Positions 22,162 to 34,500 of a DNA stretch of 64,000 bases are shown in pieces. How positions within the stretch are numbered: the first letter of the stretch is position 1; the number at the start of each line of letters is the position of its first letter. The notes beneath the pieces are model-generated. The model was not told the origin of the DNA, made no database searches, and saw only the letters and a list, made by a program, of their open reading frames with translations. Origin of the DNA: Carya illinoinensis (Eukaryota > Streptophyta > Magnoliopsida > Fagales > Juglandaceae); NCBI RefSeq assembly GCF_018687715.1, contig NC_056765.1, positions 1,178,001 to 1,242,000 of the forward strand. The letters are read 5' to 3'. The position numbers and the translations under genes are program-made.

Positions 22162-22403
22162 AAAATGCCTCATTCCCAAGTCGTGATTGGTGGGACGAGC
22201 TCCAACCATGTTAATCATACCGGTCAAGAGATCATATTTGGAATGAGGAATGAAGAGATGGCAGCATCACATGATGAGAATCCTCAATGGTTAATGGATC
22301 AAATGCTGAGATCGAGTGAGAACGTTGGGAGGAACAAAGCATGCTGCTGTATTCATTCAATAATAACAGTAACAGTTTGTGGTCTACCTTTAATTTCCCC
22401 TAA
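22162..22403 (+). pseudogene. Stranded C-terminal segment of MADS copy E
   Basis: This segment corresponds to the C-terminal third of copy B (VIGGTSSNHVNHTGQEII; NEEMAASHDENPQWLM) but lies after the stop at 22159-22161. Its last quarter is frameshifted relative to copy B (RNKACCCIHS in place of the RNEAMLPYAFN type). Confidence 0.8.
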
Positions 22404-22426
22404 ACAGTGATGAAAAAATGCACCTT

Positions 22427-22550
22427 TTTGAGTTACCACCTCCTCCACCCTCCCTACTGTTCCCCCAATTTGTTCACCTTGGGTCTTAGTCATATAGGAT
22501 AAAGGCAGATCGTGCATACAAACCAAAAAGCTTGCATGATCAAACACCAT
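22427..22550 (-). mobile_element. Inverted 5' segment of the LINE
   Basis: Read on the minus strand this encodes a typical plant LINE ORF1 (DUF4283) stretch: FDHASFLVCMHDLPLSYM, then EQIGGTVGRVEEVV. Read on the plus strand from 22552, ORF1 continues with the next expected part, CGWGNFLRV, then the TQPLARGR segment. The order and opposite orientation are what twin priming during reverse transcription produces, with a gap of probably a few codons at the junction. Confidence 0.85.
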
Positions 22551-22551
22551 C

Positions 22552-23300
22552 CCTTGTGGATGGGGTAACTTTCTTAGGGTTCAGATTAATCTAAACATTA
22601 CACAGCCTCTTGCTCGTGGTAGAACAATAATGGTGAAAGGAAAAGAAATGTGGATTCCTTTTAACTATGAAAAACTACTAAGATTCTGCTTCTCATGTGG
22701 ATGCATGGTTCATGGGGTGGAAGGTTGCATCAACAAGTATGGAAAGAAAAAGGGTGAAGAGCAGTATGGTTTATGGATGAGAGCAAGCTCAAGACCACGG
22801 GTGAGACTTTATACCAATAACAAAACTGAGAGTGAGAGGAAAAATAAAGGAAAATATGGAGAGAAGGTGGGGGGAGGAAGAGAGAGGAGGATTGAAGAAG
22901 ATGTAGGGGAAAAAACAATTTGGTGTGGGGAAAGGAATTATACGAGGGAAAAGGAGATGGAGGAGGTGGAAGGTAATGGAAGCAAAGGATTGGTGATTTC
23001 ATAGGAGAGTATAGGTAAAATGGAAAAAAAAAAAAAAACAGAGAGAAAAAATACTATGAAAGAAGGGTTAATCAGAACTGTAGGTAAGGAGGGAACTGGT
23101 TTGGGGAGAGGAAGCGAGGAGGGGCTTAATGAAGGGGTTACTAGTTTCCATGAAGGAGGAGTTCAGTTAGAACAAGAAGATGTTGCTAGGAAAAAGCTTA
23201 GTAAACAAAATAAAGACGAGGAGACTCTGCAAGAATTGAGTAATCAAATTGAAGTTAAAATACAAAAAAAGGGGGGAGTGGAAGAGGAGGGCTCGAGCTA
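22552..23300 (+). pseudogene. LINE ORF1 remnant (nucleic-acid-binding, zinc knuckle)
   Basis: The frame runs through WGNFLRVQINLNITQPLARG, KEMWIPFNYEKLLRFCFSCG and a CX2CX4HX4C zinc knuckle (CFSCGCMVHGVEGC, about 22687-22728). This is the usual ORF1 layout of plant L1-type LINEs, which bind the element RNA. A highly charged, Lys/Glu/Gly-rich tail follows, interrupted by a stop at 23002 and an A-run near 23026. Confidence 0.82.
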
Positions 23301-23479
23301 GAGGAGGGAATACTGAGACTGTATGCAATAAGGGGGAAAAAACAAAAAGGATGGGAGGAGAGATAGGAGGGATGAGTCAGAGTAAAAAGGCTAAGTATGG
23401 GGAGGGAAGAAGGAGAGGGTGGAAGTAACTATGTTTCAAGTTGAAAAGGTGGAGGCTGTGGTTCAGCCCTGCCTATCAT

Positions 23480-26400
23480 TATGAAACTCTTAAGTTGGAA
23501 CTGCCGAGGATTGGGGAATCCTCAGGCAGTTCAAGACTCTGCAAGTTAGTAGAGGTAAATAAACCCAATATTATTTTCATCATGGAAACAAAAAGTAGTA
23601 GAGATAGTTATGATTGGTTGAGAAGGAGGATGAAATATGAAGGATGTTTTATAGTGCAGTCAATTGGTAGAGTTGGGGGTTTGTTGATGTTTTGGGATGA
23701 CTTAGTAAGGGTAAAAATTGTGAATTACTCTCAAAGACAAATAAATACATGGGTGGGAGATGAGAAAGCAAGTTCAAAGTGGCTACTTACAGGTTTCTAC
23801 GGCAGCCAGATTTAAGTAAAAGGAAAAAGTCATGAGAACTTTTGAAATCACTCAAACCAGAAGGGATGGAAGGCTGGTTTATTGTAGGGGATTTCAACAA
23901 AATTCTTACTAATGATGAGAAGCATGGAGGAAGGTTAAGGACTGAAAGATAGATGGCAATGTTCAGTGAAGTACTTGAAGAGGGTTGTCTTCATGATCTA
24001 GGGTGGAAGGGGGATAAATTTACTTAGAGTAATATGCACGAGAGTAATACTTTTACAAAGGAGAGGTTGGATAAAGCCTTAGCTAACCCAGCTTGGGTTA
24101 AGGTTTACAATGAGGTATGGGTTGAGGTTTTAGCTGCAAAAACTTCTGACCATAAACCTTTATTAGCCCATATTATAAAGGGGAGGGAAAGGAGGTGGGT
24201 AAGGAACAAAAGTTTCAAATATGAAGCTAGTTGGGCCTTAGATGAGGAATGTGATGCAGTTTTAAAGAGAGTATGGGATAAAGAGGGGAAGAAGGAGTTC
24301 TCTAGAAAGTGTTGAGACCCTCTTGTTAAGAAGTAAGGAGGCATTTCAAGGGTGGAGTAGAATGGGTGGAAGAAGGTAGGCCAAGGTATTAGAAGAAAAA
24401 ACTGCAGAGTTGAAAAATTTACAAGTAGAAAGTGAACATAATGTAAGGGAAATAAAGAGAGTGAAGGAAGAAATAAGGTTGCTGCTTGAACAATAAGAGG
24501 TAAGGTGGAGACAAAGAGCTAAGACGAATTTGTACAAGCATGGTGATAGGAACATAAAATATTTTTATGCTTGTGCTAATCAAAGGAGGAAGAGAAATTT
24601 CATTAACCAGGTGGTAAATGAGCAGAATAGGTTGGTGAAAGGTTGCAAGGAGATTGAAAGGACTTTCAGCTGTTACTTTGAGAAATTGTTTACCTCAACT
24701 TGCCCTACTCATGAAGAGTTGGAGGAAGTGTTAAAATGCATGGATCCCAACGTAACAACAAAAATGAATCAGAGACTTGCAAAGACCTTTACTCGAAAGG
24801 AGGTGGAAGAGGCACTCCATCAGATGACACCTTTAAAGTCACCTGGGCCAGATGGATTTGGAGCTTATTTTTTCCAGCATAATTGGAGTACTATAGCAGA
24901 TGAGGTGTGTGTTACTGTGCTTTCAACCTTGAACGGCAATTCTTGGATTCCTTCACTCAATTATACTTTCTTAACTTTGATTCCAAAACTTAAAGAGCCT
25001 ATGTTGGTAAGTGATTATAGGTCTATTAGTTTGTGCAATTTTTTGTATAAACTAATCTCAAAAACCATTTGTAATAGATTTAAAAAGGTCTTGTCTGAAA
25101 TCATAGCTCCCACTCAAAGTGCATTTTTGCCTGGGAGGATGATTTCAGACAACATAATGGTGGCTTATGAGATGTTGCATACCATGAAAACAAGAAAGAA
25201 AGGGAGTATGGGAAGTATGGCTATAAAGCTTGATATGTCAAAGGCCTATGACCGTATTGAATGGGTTTATGTGGAGGCTGTGATGAGGAGGCTGGGTTTC
25301 TATGATAAATGGATTTCTCTCATCATGAAGTGTATTACCTCGGTGTCCTTCTCAGTTTCAATTAATGGGAAGCTAGGTGAAAAGTTTTACCCTTCAAGAG
25401 GATTAAAGTAGGGGGATCCCCTATCCCCCTGTCTTTTCATTATGTGTGTTGAGGGGTTAAGCAGCCTTCTTAATATTTTAGAACAGCAGAGGCTTACAAA
25501 AGGAATTCAAGTGGCTAGAGGAGGAACTAGTGTAAATCATCTGTTATTTGCAGATGATTGCATTTTATTTGGTAAAGCCAAATTGGAGGAATGGTATCAT
25601 TTGCAATGGGTACTAAAAAAATATGAAAAGGCCTCGGGTCAATTTCTGAATAAAGACAAGACATCTACTTTTTTCAATAGTAATACAAGAAGAGATGTGA
25701 AAAAAAAGCATTGTGAAAGCAGGAGGGGCTGTGGCATGTGGCAGTTATGAGAGATACTTAGGTCTTCTAGCCATTGTTGGGAGATCTAAGTATAATACCT
25801 TCAGAATACTAAAGGAGAGAATATGGCAGAAAATTTCTAGTTGGAAAAACAATCTTCTTTCTCAAGCTGGGAGAGAGATCTTGATAAAAGCTGTATTGCA
25901 GGCAATTCTCACCTACACGATGATTGTCTTTAAACTCCCCCTCAAGTTGTACAATGAGATTAATGTTTTGTTATCTAAATTTTGGTGGGGAAGACAGAAT
26001 AAAGAGGGTGGGATTAATTGGCGAAGATGGGAAAAGATGGGAGAGCTGAGGAGGCAGGGGGGAATGGGGTTCAGAGACCAAAGTAGCTTTAATATGGCCA
26101 TTTTAGCTAAACAAGGGTGGAGGCTTATTCAATATCCAAACTCCTTTGTGGCTGCAGTGTATAAAGAAAAATACTTCATGAATTCTTCTTTTATGGATGC
26201 TAAGGTAAGCCTGAGACCTTCTTTGATATGGAGGGGTTTAAGGGAGGATAGTGGTTTGTTAAAAGAGGGATTAAGGTGGAGGGAGGGGAATGGAAAACAT
26301 ATAAAGATATGGGGCCAGAAATGGTTGACCAAACCATCCTCTTTTGCTGTTCAATCACCCATCTCTTTACTGAATAAAAAGACAAAAGTTGAAGAACTTA

Positions 26401-27616
26401 TTTTAGGCCAGAAAGGGGAATGGAATGCAGATTTGGTTAATCAGATTTTTGAAAAGGAGGAAGCTGAAATGATCCTTAGCAAACCTCTTAGGAAAGGCAA
26501 TATGGAAGATAAGCTAATACGGGGGCCGTCTACCAAAGGTGTTTTCATAGTAAGAAGTGCCTATTTTTTACAGTTGGATAGACTGAGAATATGTAAAGGG
26601 GAGTCATCGAGGCATGGAATGACAGATGATAGGTGGGGGAACATTTGGAAATTGGATGTGCCTAATTCAGTAAAGGTGTTCTTGTGGAAGGTAGGTAATG
26701 ACTTATTACCTACAAAGCTTAATCTTTTCAAAAAGAAGGTTGTTGAAGACCCTAGATGCCCAATTTGTTATGAAGAAAAGGAATTAGTGATGCATACCTT
26801 ATGGGAATGTGTTGCAGCTATTGACGTGTGGGGTGATGAGCAGAGCTATGTGAAAAAATGGAAGAGGACAGGAAGAGTTTTTTTAGAGTTATAGGAGGAA
26901 TTGATGGAAAGATTATAGAAAAACCAGGTGGAAGAAATTGTTGTGTAGTTAAGAAAGGTTTGGATGAGAAGAAATGAGGCAATTTTTGAAAAGAAAATGA
27001 TTTGGCCAAAGAAGTTACTATCAGCTGCAAAGGAGGGTTTAGAGGAATATTATAAGACTCAACAGGAACAGAAGAGGGTGTTCAGTGCATAAACAAATGT
27101 GAGTGGTGCAGGAAACAAATCTAAATGGGAGAAACCAGTGGAAAATGTTATAAAAGTAAATTGGGATGCTTCTTTAGATGTGAATAAAAGGGTGATGGGG
27201 ATTGGAATTATATGTAGAGATGAGGAAGGTGAAGCTTTGGTGGCTGTCAGTGATAGAAAGGAAATGGTTAACAAACCAGACATAGCAGAATGTTATGCAC
27301 TTTGGAAAGCTTTGGAACTTTGCAGGGACCTTAATTTTCAGAGGGTTATTTTTGAAGGTAATGCCAAGACTATTATCATGGTTGTAGAAAGTGAAGAATA
27401 GGTGCTGACTTGTTATGAACCTTTGATAAACGACATTAGATAGGTTTTTAGAAATAGACTTGAATGGAATATACAATTTGTTTATAGAGAAAGTAACACA
27501 GTTGCTCATTTTTTAGCTAAGACAGCTTTACTTTTGCGGGGTGAAAAAATCTGGGTTGAAGAAGTCCCTGACTTCATTGTTCAAAATTTGTCAAGAGACA
27601 AAGATTGTAATGGCTA
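23480..27616 (+). pseudogene. LINE ORF2 remnant: endonuclease, reverse transcriptase, RNase H
   Basis: Endonuclease begins MKLLSWNCRGLGNPQAV at about 23480 and is frameshifted soon after; it continues IIFIMETKSS near 23570. Reverse transcriptase shows SPGPDGFGAYFF (about 24840), NFLYKLISKTICNRF (about 25040), KLDMSKAYDRIEW (about 25230) and the catalytic FADD (25547-25558). The conserved GLKQGDPLSP motif is broken by a stop, TAG at 25409-25411 in place of the glutamine. The zf-RVT motif follows (IWKLDVPNSVKVFLWK; CPICYEEKELVMH, about 26640-26800). RNase H with a VNWDAS-type first motif lies near 27160. Additional stops are scattered, so the element is inactive. Confidence 0.88.
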
Positions 27617-27659
27617 AGTTGATTTAATGAAATACAGAGGTTTCCTTTCAAAAAAAAAA

Positions 27660-29063
27660 TACGCGTATATGCCTCATTGCCTTTCCTTCAAATTAAGGGC
27701 TTCCTATATATATATAGGATATAAATCATGTGGGTCTTTCTTTATTTTTCTTATTTTTTGTTTAATTCTAAAGTTTGAAATGCCAAAAGATTTCAGGTCT
27801 TATTTCATGAACAGTTCAGATATTTCTTTTTTATATTCATATGAATGATCTGATCATGATCATTCTTTTTGCTCAAATTGAATTTTTTTTTTTTTTTTGG
27901 TGATAATAAACCCAATTTATATTTGTATATAACTTGTGCTAGATGAACTTGAGTTTCTAGAACATTTATTCAAATAATTAAATTCGTTGCGTTTGGATTA
28001 CACCCATGGATCTCTTAATTTTTTGTTGAAATTAATTTTTATATTCAATAAAATTTTAATTAAAGAAAAAATCTTCTATAATATACCGTATAAACAATCA
28101 TGACTAAGAGGGCTTAACCTTTTCATAACATGCAAATTATTTCCATTTGTTGCACGAATTTAATTTGCAAGCATGTACTAGAAATTTCAAAAATTAATGT
28201 TTGACGTGGCTCCCGTCTATATATTTCGTAATAATATTAATATTGTGCTGTCAAACCTTTAAAAATAAGAAGAGGTACTTTAATAATCGTGTTGCGATTC
28301 ATTTGAATGCTTAAATTTACAATAATGTGAGGCAAAGTTCTGAACTTTTAAATCTAAGGGTGGATGACCTCATGTCCCACTAAGGAACGGGGGGCAACCC
28401 ATGCTCCCACCCCAGTACTGTGGGCGTGGGTGTGAGTTAGAAACTTTTTAAACATGCCGCAAGGGACGCGGGGTACCTGCCGGCACATATATTTCTAAAT
28501 GGTATAAATTAAACATGCTACACGTTCTCTCATCTTCTTTAATTCCATCATTTTCTCTTGATCATGATCATCATTTTCTTCTTCTCCTCCTCCTTCTTCT
28601 TCTCCTCCTCCTTCTTCTAGAGTCTCGAGATCGAGAAAATATCCACAACCATGCATGGTCGCAGGGCTGTTGAAGACAAGAGAACCACAACCATGCATAT
28701 ATGGCTGTGCATGGGTCTAGATATCAAGTCTTTGATCAAATTTGGGGTATTTAATTGCTCTCTTCTTCAACATTTGACACACCCAATCACGGCTTGGTGT
28801 TGCTTGATTTGCTTTCAAATGATCGTTTTAGGTTAGTTTTGTTTTGTTGATTGAGTTTTGTTGTTGGATTAGGATGGTAGATCCAACTGTTTGGCAATAT
28901 GGTGAGATAATAAGGTCCTAGTTTGGCTTAATTAGAACCATATATGCATCCACCGATGCAATCGAATAAATTGAAAAAACTGCCGTATTCGATAGATAAT
29001 ATTTATAACACTTATAGAATGTATAAGTTTTGTGTTTTTTTTTTTAAATAATTTTTTTATATA
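27660..29063 (+). other. 3' flank of MADS unit E and duplicated spacer
   Basis: Non-coding. From 27665 it resumes the array's shared 3' flank (TGCCTCATTGCC). The block at 28141-28230 matches 3292-3385 and 11441-11530. The block at 28270-28890 is the counterpart of 12540-13002 plus 17840-18010 without the copia insertion. The CT-rich tract at about 28575-28620 creates spurious acidic ORFs on the minus strand. No gene seen. Confidence 0.65.
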
Positions 29064-32000
29064 ACTAATGTGATACTCCGGTTTTACGTGTATTTTTATT
29101 GAATGACTATTTTAATTAATTAAAATATTGGTTCTTGTGTTTTAAATTTATCAAATTTTAGTTAGATTTATCTAGTTGCGAATTTTATTTTGGGGTGCTT
29201 TCTTAATATTAATTATTGTTTTATGTTTAAAATACTGTTTACTTTAAATTAATTTATTTTTGGGCTTTAAAATTATTATGTTTTAGATTTTATTATCTTA
29301 TTTTATTTAATCACTGCGTTTGAATTATTTTATTTAACTTGTTTTTTTAAATAGTTTTCGTTGGATTAGTTTCTTAACCTAAGATGTGAGAATTGGATCT
29401 CATTTCTCTTCCTTCCTTTTTCTTTTTCCCTTTTTCTTTTCCTCCTCTCTTTCTTTTCCTTTTTCTTCTTTCTTTTTTTTCTTTTTCTTCTTTCCTCCTC
29501 TACACTTCCCCTCTCCCGCACAACCAGCCCCCCCTCCCCCACCATGCCGTCTTCCTTCATCGGCCCAGATCACCGCTGCTCATCGGCGTGGCCATCACCA
29601 CCTCCACTGCTTGACTCTCCTCCAGCCAGTGAACACCCCCACCAAATCTCAGCCCAAACCGAGCCACCATTAATCGCCGTGAGCTCCTTCAAGCCACACA
29701 ATTTTTCCTCAATTCTGCCGCCGTCATTACACCTCCAGCCATCATCTCTTCACCATTTCTTCACCAACCCCTTGACGACCTAACCCACCCATTTTCAGTT
29801 TCGATCCGTCGCTAGAGCAACTACCATGAGCTTAACTTCATTTTAACAATTTTCACTTCCAGCTCCTTTTTCGCCGCCACCCACGACCAACTAGGGGTGA
29901 CAATTTGTGACACGACCCATTAACCCAACACAAACACGACACTATAAAAGCGGGTTTGGGTTTAGTCTTATCGGGTTCAGGTCAAAACGGGTTGACTCAT
30001 TAAGACACGATTGCTTAACAGGTCAACCCGTTTTAACCCGTTAAGACCCGTTAAAAAAAAATTTACTTATCTATCCTTAGATCCCTTCTATCTAAAAAGA
30101 AAAGAAAAAAAAAATACCCTAATCCGTAATACACTAACACGGTACCTCAGACTTAGCGTCGTACGGTCTCAAATTTCAATTTCGTCTTAGCGCCGCACGG
30201 TCTGCACACTGCACAGTCCTCAGACTTAGAAAGGGGATGATGGGGATCTTAGGTTTCTGAGGGAAAAAAATTCTAGGGGAGATTGGAGAAGCAATTATGG
30301 TGCACAGCTGGGCTTCGGTGGTGTTTGTGTTGCACAGATTGGCTGTGCACAGCTCAGTGTGACAGTGCGCAGCTCAGTGCGCAGTTGGGAGTCGGTCATC
30401 CCGTCTGGAGTCTAGCCATCCAGGTATGTTCGATTCTTCAATAGTTCAACGGCGCAGCAGCAACAGCGGCACAACCTCGGCCTCTTCTCACGCTGCCCCC
30501 CTCTTCGTCTTCAACCCACGCAGCAGCGGTCCACGGCCACACCCAGTGGCACACGGCGGCCGGCGCCACACCCACTTCTCAAGCCCACGGCCACATCCAA
30601 TTTCAAACTTTCAAAGGTAAATTTTTCAGTTCTGGATTTTTTTTTTCTCTAGTTTTTCAAATCTCTAGTTTTTTTTTCTAGTTTTTCAGATCTCTAGTTT
30701 TTTTTTTCTTTAGTTTTTCAGATCTCGAGTTTTTTTCTCTAATTTGAGCTAAGATCTCTAGTTTTTTGCTGAGTATTATTGCTGAGTTTGCTGAGTATTG
30801 TTGCTGAGTTTGGTTAGTTTTATTTGGTTAGTTTCATGTGCATGTTTTTTGCTGAGTATTGTTGCTGAGTTTGGTTGGTTTTATTTGGTTAGTTTCATGT
30901 GCATGTTTGTTAAGAAATCGAATCTGTGATTTTATTATGTTGGACAGTCCAATTTGGTGTGAGAACCTCAACATACATAATTTATTTTTAGAAAAATATC
31001 GTTGAAACCAGTTTGGATACACAGTTCGGTATACACAGTTCGGAATTTAGGGACTTCCTGTTGAAACCAGAGCTTCTTCGAGCCATTGTGATGACCCGCT
31101 TTTGAGTGTATTTTCGCTGAAATGGTTGTTTTTATTTTAATTAATATATTAATTTATTATTTTAATTTATTTGCGTTTTAAAATTATTTTTTTAATTTAT
31201 TTGATGTTGTGTTTTATTTCTTTTAGTTGTTTTGTGGTTTTTAATCTCGTTTCGGCGGTTTAGTTTTGTTTTCCGGAGTGAGGATTAGACCTCATCTTTT
31301 TTCCTTACACCTATTTTCCTTTTTCCTCTTCTTTTTCCTTTTTCTCTTTTTTCTTCTTTTTCTTTTTTCCTCCCCTTTCCCGCTCGACCCCCGTCCCTCT
31401 CTCTCTCCTCCTCTCTCACGCCGGAGCCTTCAACCCCTCGACCTGCCGCCGTCCGGCCACCGTGCGGCTCACCGCCGGCACCGTTCGACTCCGCTCCCTC
31501 CAGCGCACCTTCCCACCAAAACTCACCCCCATCCGGCCAGCCGTTTGGCCGGAAAAGCCCTCCAAAGGCTGCAAGGCTTTTGCTCCGATCCGCCGCCGTC
31601 GCTCCACCTCCGGCCACCATTTCTTCACCACTTCATCACCGGTCTCTTGCCGTCCTAACCCACCTATTTTCGGCCACCAACAACCACCGGAACAGCTCCT
31701 ACGAGCTAGCTTTCCTTTTTGGGAAATCTGGCCTCCCACCGCCGTTTCTGCCGCCACCCACGGCCAACCACCACTTCCAATAGTTTCACAATCATCCCTA
31801 GACCATTCCCTATCGATCCCAAGCCCTGGTTTGTCCCCGTTCAAAAGTGAGTTTTTCACAACCCACGGCCACAGTGAATTTTCACTGTGACGTTGCTTTT
31901 TCTCCGCCGTTTGCAACGCCGCGTGTTTTCTAAAATTGCCATATAGCGCAGTAAGTATTTTTCAAACCCTATTTTCAGATTTAAAAATATATTTCTCATT

Positions 32001-32274
32001 CAATAATTTATTTTATCTGCTGGTTGGTTGATTCCGGACTGAGTCCGAGGAGTTCGGGGGTCGGATGGATGGAGGACGGAGTTGCCTGTTTATTTGATTT
32101 ATGTTGTTGGATTATTTTTATGCATTGTTATGGCATTGCATGGTGCATGCACGTGTGTTTGTGAAATAGTGTGAAAAGCCTGTGTGTTGGCGTAAGTGGT
32201 CTTACGGGTGCGTGTGTATCACAACCCCAAGCCGGGATGGGGTATTATCCCGGTGGAGCTCCCACTACAAAAAA

Positions 32275-32900
32275 AGGCAAAATTGGCGGCGTTTATATAC
32301 GTGGCGTTTGTTTATGCGCCGGTAGATATATAAAATTACCGGCGCTTAATGTTTCCGCCGGTAAATTATTGAGATTCCCGGCATTTAAATTGTTACGCCG
32401 GTACTAATATATAGTTTTGGCTGCGTTTATAACAACGCCGCCAATATAGTAATTATGCGCCGAGAAAGTAATAGTTTCCTGGCATTTATATTGTTACGTC
32501 GGTAATAATATAGATTGTTTGTGGCGTTTAAATAAACGCCCCTAATTTATTGATTATACGCCGTTATATTAACCGTGTTTGCTGACGTTTATAATATTAC
32601 GCCGATGATAATATATAGCGTCAACGGCGTTTCATAAAACGCCGACAATTAATAAAGTTTGCATTTGTAAAATGTTGAATTTTTTGGCATTTATATCGTT
32701 TGAACAAATGCCGTCTATTGATTAATTTTACGCTGGTACATAAGTAGTTTTCCAACGTTTATAGTGTTACGCTGGTAATAATTATATAGTATTGGCAGCG
32801 TTTACAAAATGCCAAAAATTGATCAATGAAACACCGGTAATTGATAAATGCACCGGCGTCTATATTGTTACGCCGATTAGAATATATAACGTCAGTAATG
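32275..32900. repeat. Left subterminal repeat array of the CACTA element
   Basis: More than 20 degenerate copies of a motif resembling GGCGTTTATA or its complement (AAACGCCG) occur in both orientations. CACTA elements such as En/Spm bear similar subterminal motifs bound by their transposition protein; that function here is inferred. Confidence 0.8.
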
Positions 32901-33082
32901 AAAGCTATTATAAATTTATTGGTAGTAAAATAAATAATAATAAAAATTTATTTAAATGATATGAAAATATCTACAAAATCTTAATTAGTTGAATATCTGA
33001 AATGCCCTACAGGTAAATTCCATATATTGCATTCCAATTCTGAAAGGAGGGAGTTTAAATAGAACTATAGAATAGTAAGACT

Positions 33083-33207
33083 ATTCATCCGAGTTTCGGA
33101 CCAGGTACCCGGATATGCCCAACCCGAAAACTGAATTTCAAACTTAGACCGGGTCCAGTCCGGCCCGGCTAATCCGGGTTATGACCCGAGTTGAAACTCG
33201 GATGAAT
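33083..33207. repeat. Foldback remnant with 15-bp perfect arms
   Basis: ATTCATCCGAGTTTC (33083-33097) and its exact complement GAAACTCGGATGAAT (33193-33207) enclose a CCCGG-rich segment with internal small palindromes. It may be the end of an older hAT-like element captured inside the CACTA; no target duplication was resolved. Confidence 0.55.
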
Positions 33208-33269
33208 CCAAATTCTTTAAAACCGGGAATCCGGGTTTCGCACTGAACCCGGGTTTTCTCTTTTTTCTT

Positions 33270-34500
33270 TTTCTTTTTTTAATAAATAGAAAAGCCTATA
33301 TATTATTAAATTTTTGCATAATAATAAAAATATATCAAAACAGAAAACTTTATGTAAAAAATAACTAAAGTTAGAAACTAATTACCATTTTAACTAAATC
33401 CATGCAAAAGAAAATATATACAATATTCAACACAATATAATTCACTACATTATTTTGTATTTATACATTGCTTTATAAAATAAAAAATTATAATATATGA
33501 ATCATTTTGATTTTGGAGACATTGTTTTGATCATGGTCCTCTCGGGTTTGGCAGTAGACTTTGGTTTCATTAGGTGGAGAGCTGGAATCTTCAAGTTTTG
33601 GGTCCTCTTCATTTGGATTATATTATATATATAGTCTATTATATTAATACAAATTAAATTTTATAACCTAATACTAAATGTGTACTAATAGTCTAATACT
33701 ATATTACTATTAGTATTATTATACTTTAAGTCTATGTACAAATTAGTATATAAATCATTATACTAAATAATCACATATAAAATAATGATATAATAATACT
33801 AATACTAAATTACTATACGAATACTATCAATATAATCTATCAATAATATAGTTATAGTAAACTAAACTCACAATAACAATTAACAAATACTAATATATAG
33901 TTATTCTAATCACTATAATTAATACTAATATCTATATAGTATATAAATCACCATACTAAATAATCACATATAAATTAATCATTATAGTCTATCAATGATT
34001 CAATAATATAGTTATAATAAATTAAACTCATTATAACAATTAAATATTAACAAATACTAATATATAGTTATTATAATCACTATAATTAATACTTATATTT
34101 ATAATGATACTAATAGTTTAATACAATATTACTATTGGTAATATACTTTAAGTCTGTTTATAAATTAGTATATAAATCACTGATTCACTATACTAAATAA
34201 TCGCATATAAAATAATCACATATATACTAATACTAATATTCTAATATAGACTATAGTTATACTTATACTAATATAGTTATACTAAATCACCATATATAAC
34301 TAATACTAATATATATACTAATACTAATAGTCTAATACTAATACTATTATATAGACTTACAGTATTAATACTATTATATAAACTTACAGTATTAATACTA
34401 ATAGTCTATTATATTCTTTAATGTATTATGTATAACTATATAGTATATTAGACTATATAATATATTAGACTATATAGCTATAATTAATATTAATATAGTA
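33270..34500. repeat. AT-rich degenerate tandem tract
   Basis: The tract is built almost entirely from shuffled short motifs such as ACTAATAGTCTAATACTA and ATATAGTTAT repeated with variation. No coding capacity. It is the most base-biased stretch of the window. Confidence 0.75.

Larger units (their letters stand above)
22427..27659 (+). mobile_element. LINE (non-LTR retrotransposon) with inverted 5' end
   Basis: This 5.2-kb element lies in the 3' region of MADS copy E and ends in a 10-bp A-run (27650-27659). In order it carries an ORF1 zinc-knuckle region, apurinic-type endonuclease, reverse transcriptase, a zf-RVT cysteine motif and RNase H. It is 5'-truncated within ORF1, and its first roughly 125 bp are inverted relative to the rest. 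Compared with copy B, about 98 bp of host sequence, including the polyadenylation signal, is missing at the insertion point, and I see no target duplication. Many stops make it inactive. Confidence 0.9.

Noticed and set aside
29366..29783. Pro/Ser/Phe-rich ORFs in CT-rich DNA (also 31266-31916 and 34754-35130)
   Set aside because: These follow from pyrimidine-rich tracts within LTRs and the CACTA element. They are mutually overlapping, on both strands, and have no recognisable domain.
33620..34500. Possible replication origin or matrix-attachment region in extreme AT-rich DNA
   Set aside because: Composition alone is the only evidence; the tract is repetitive and inside a transposon.
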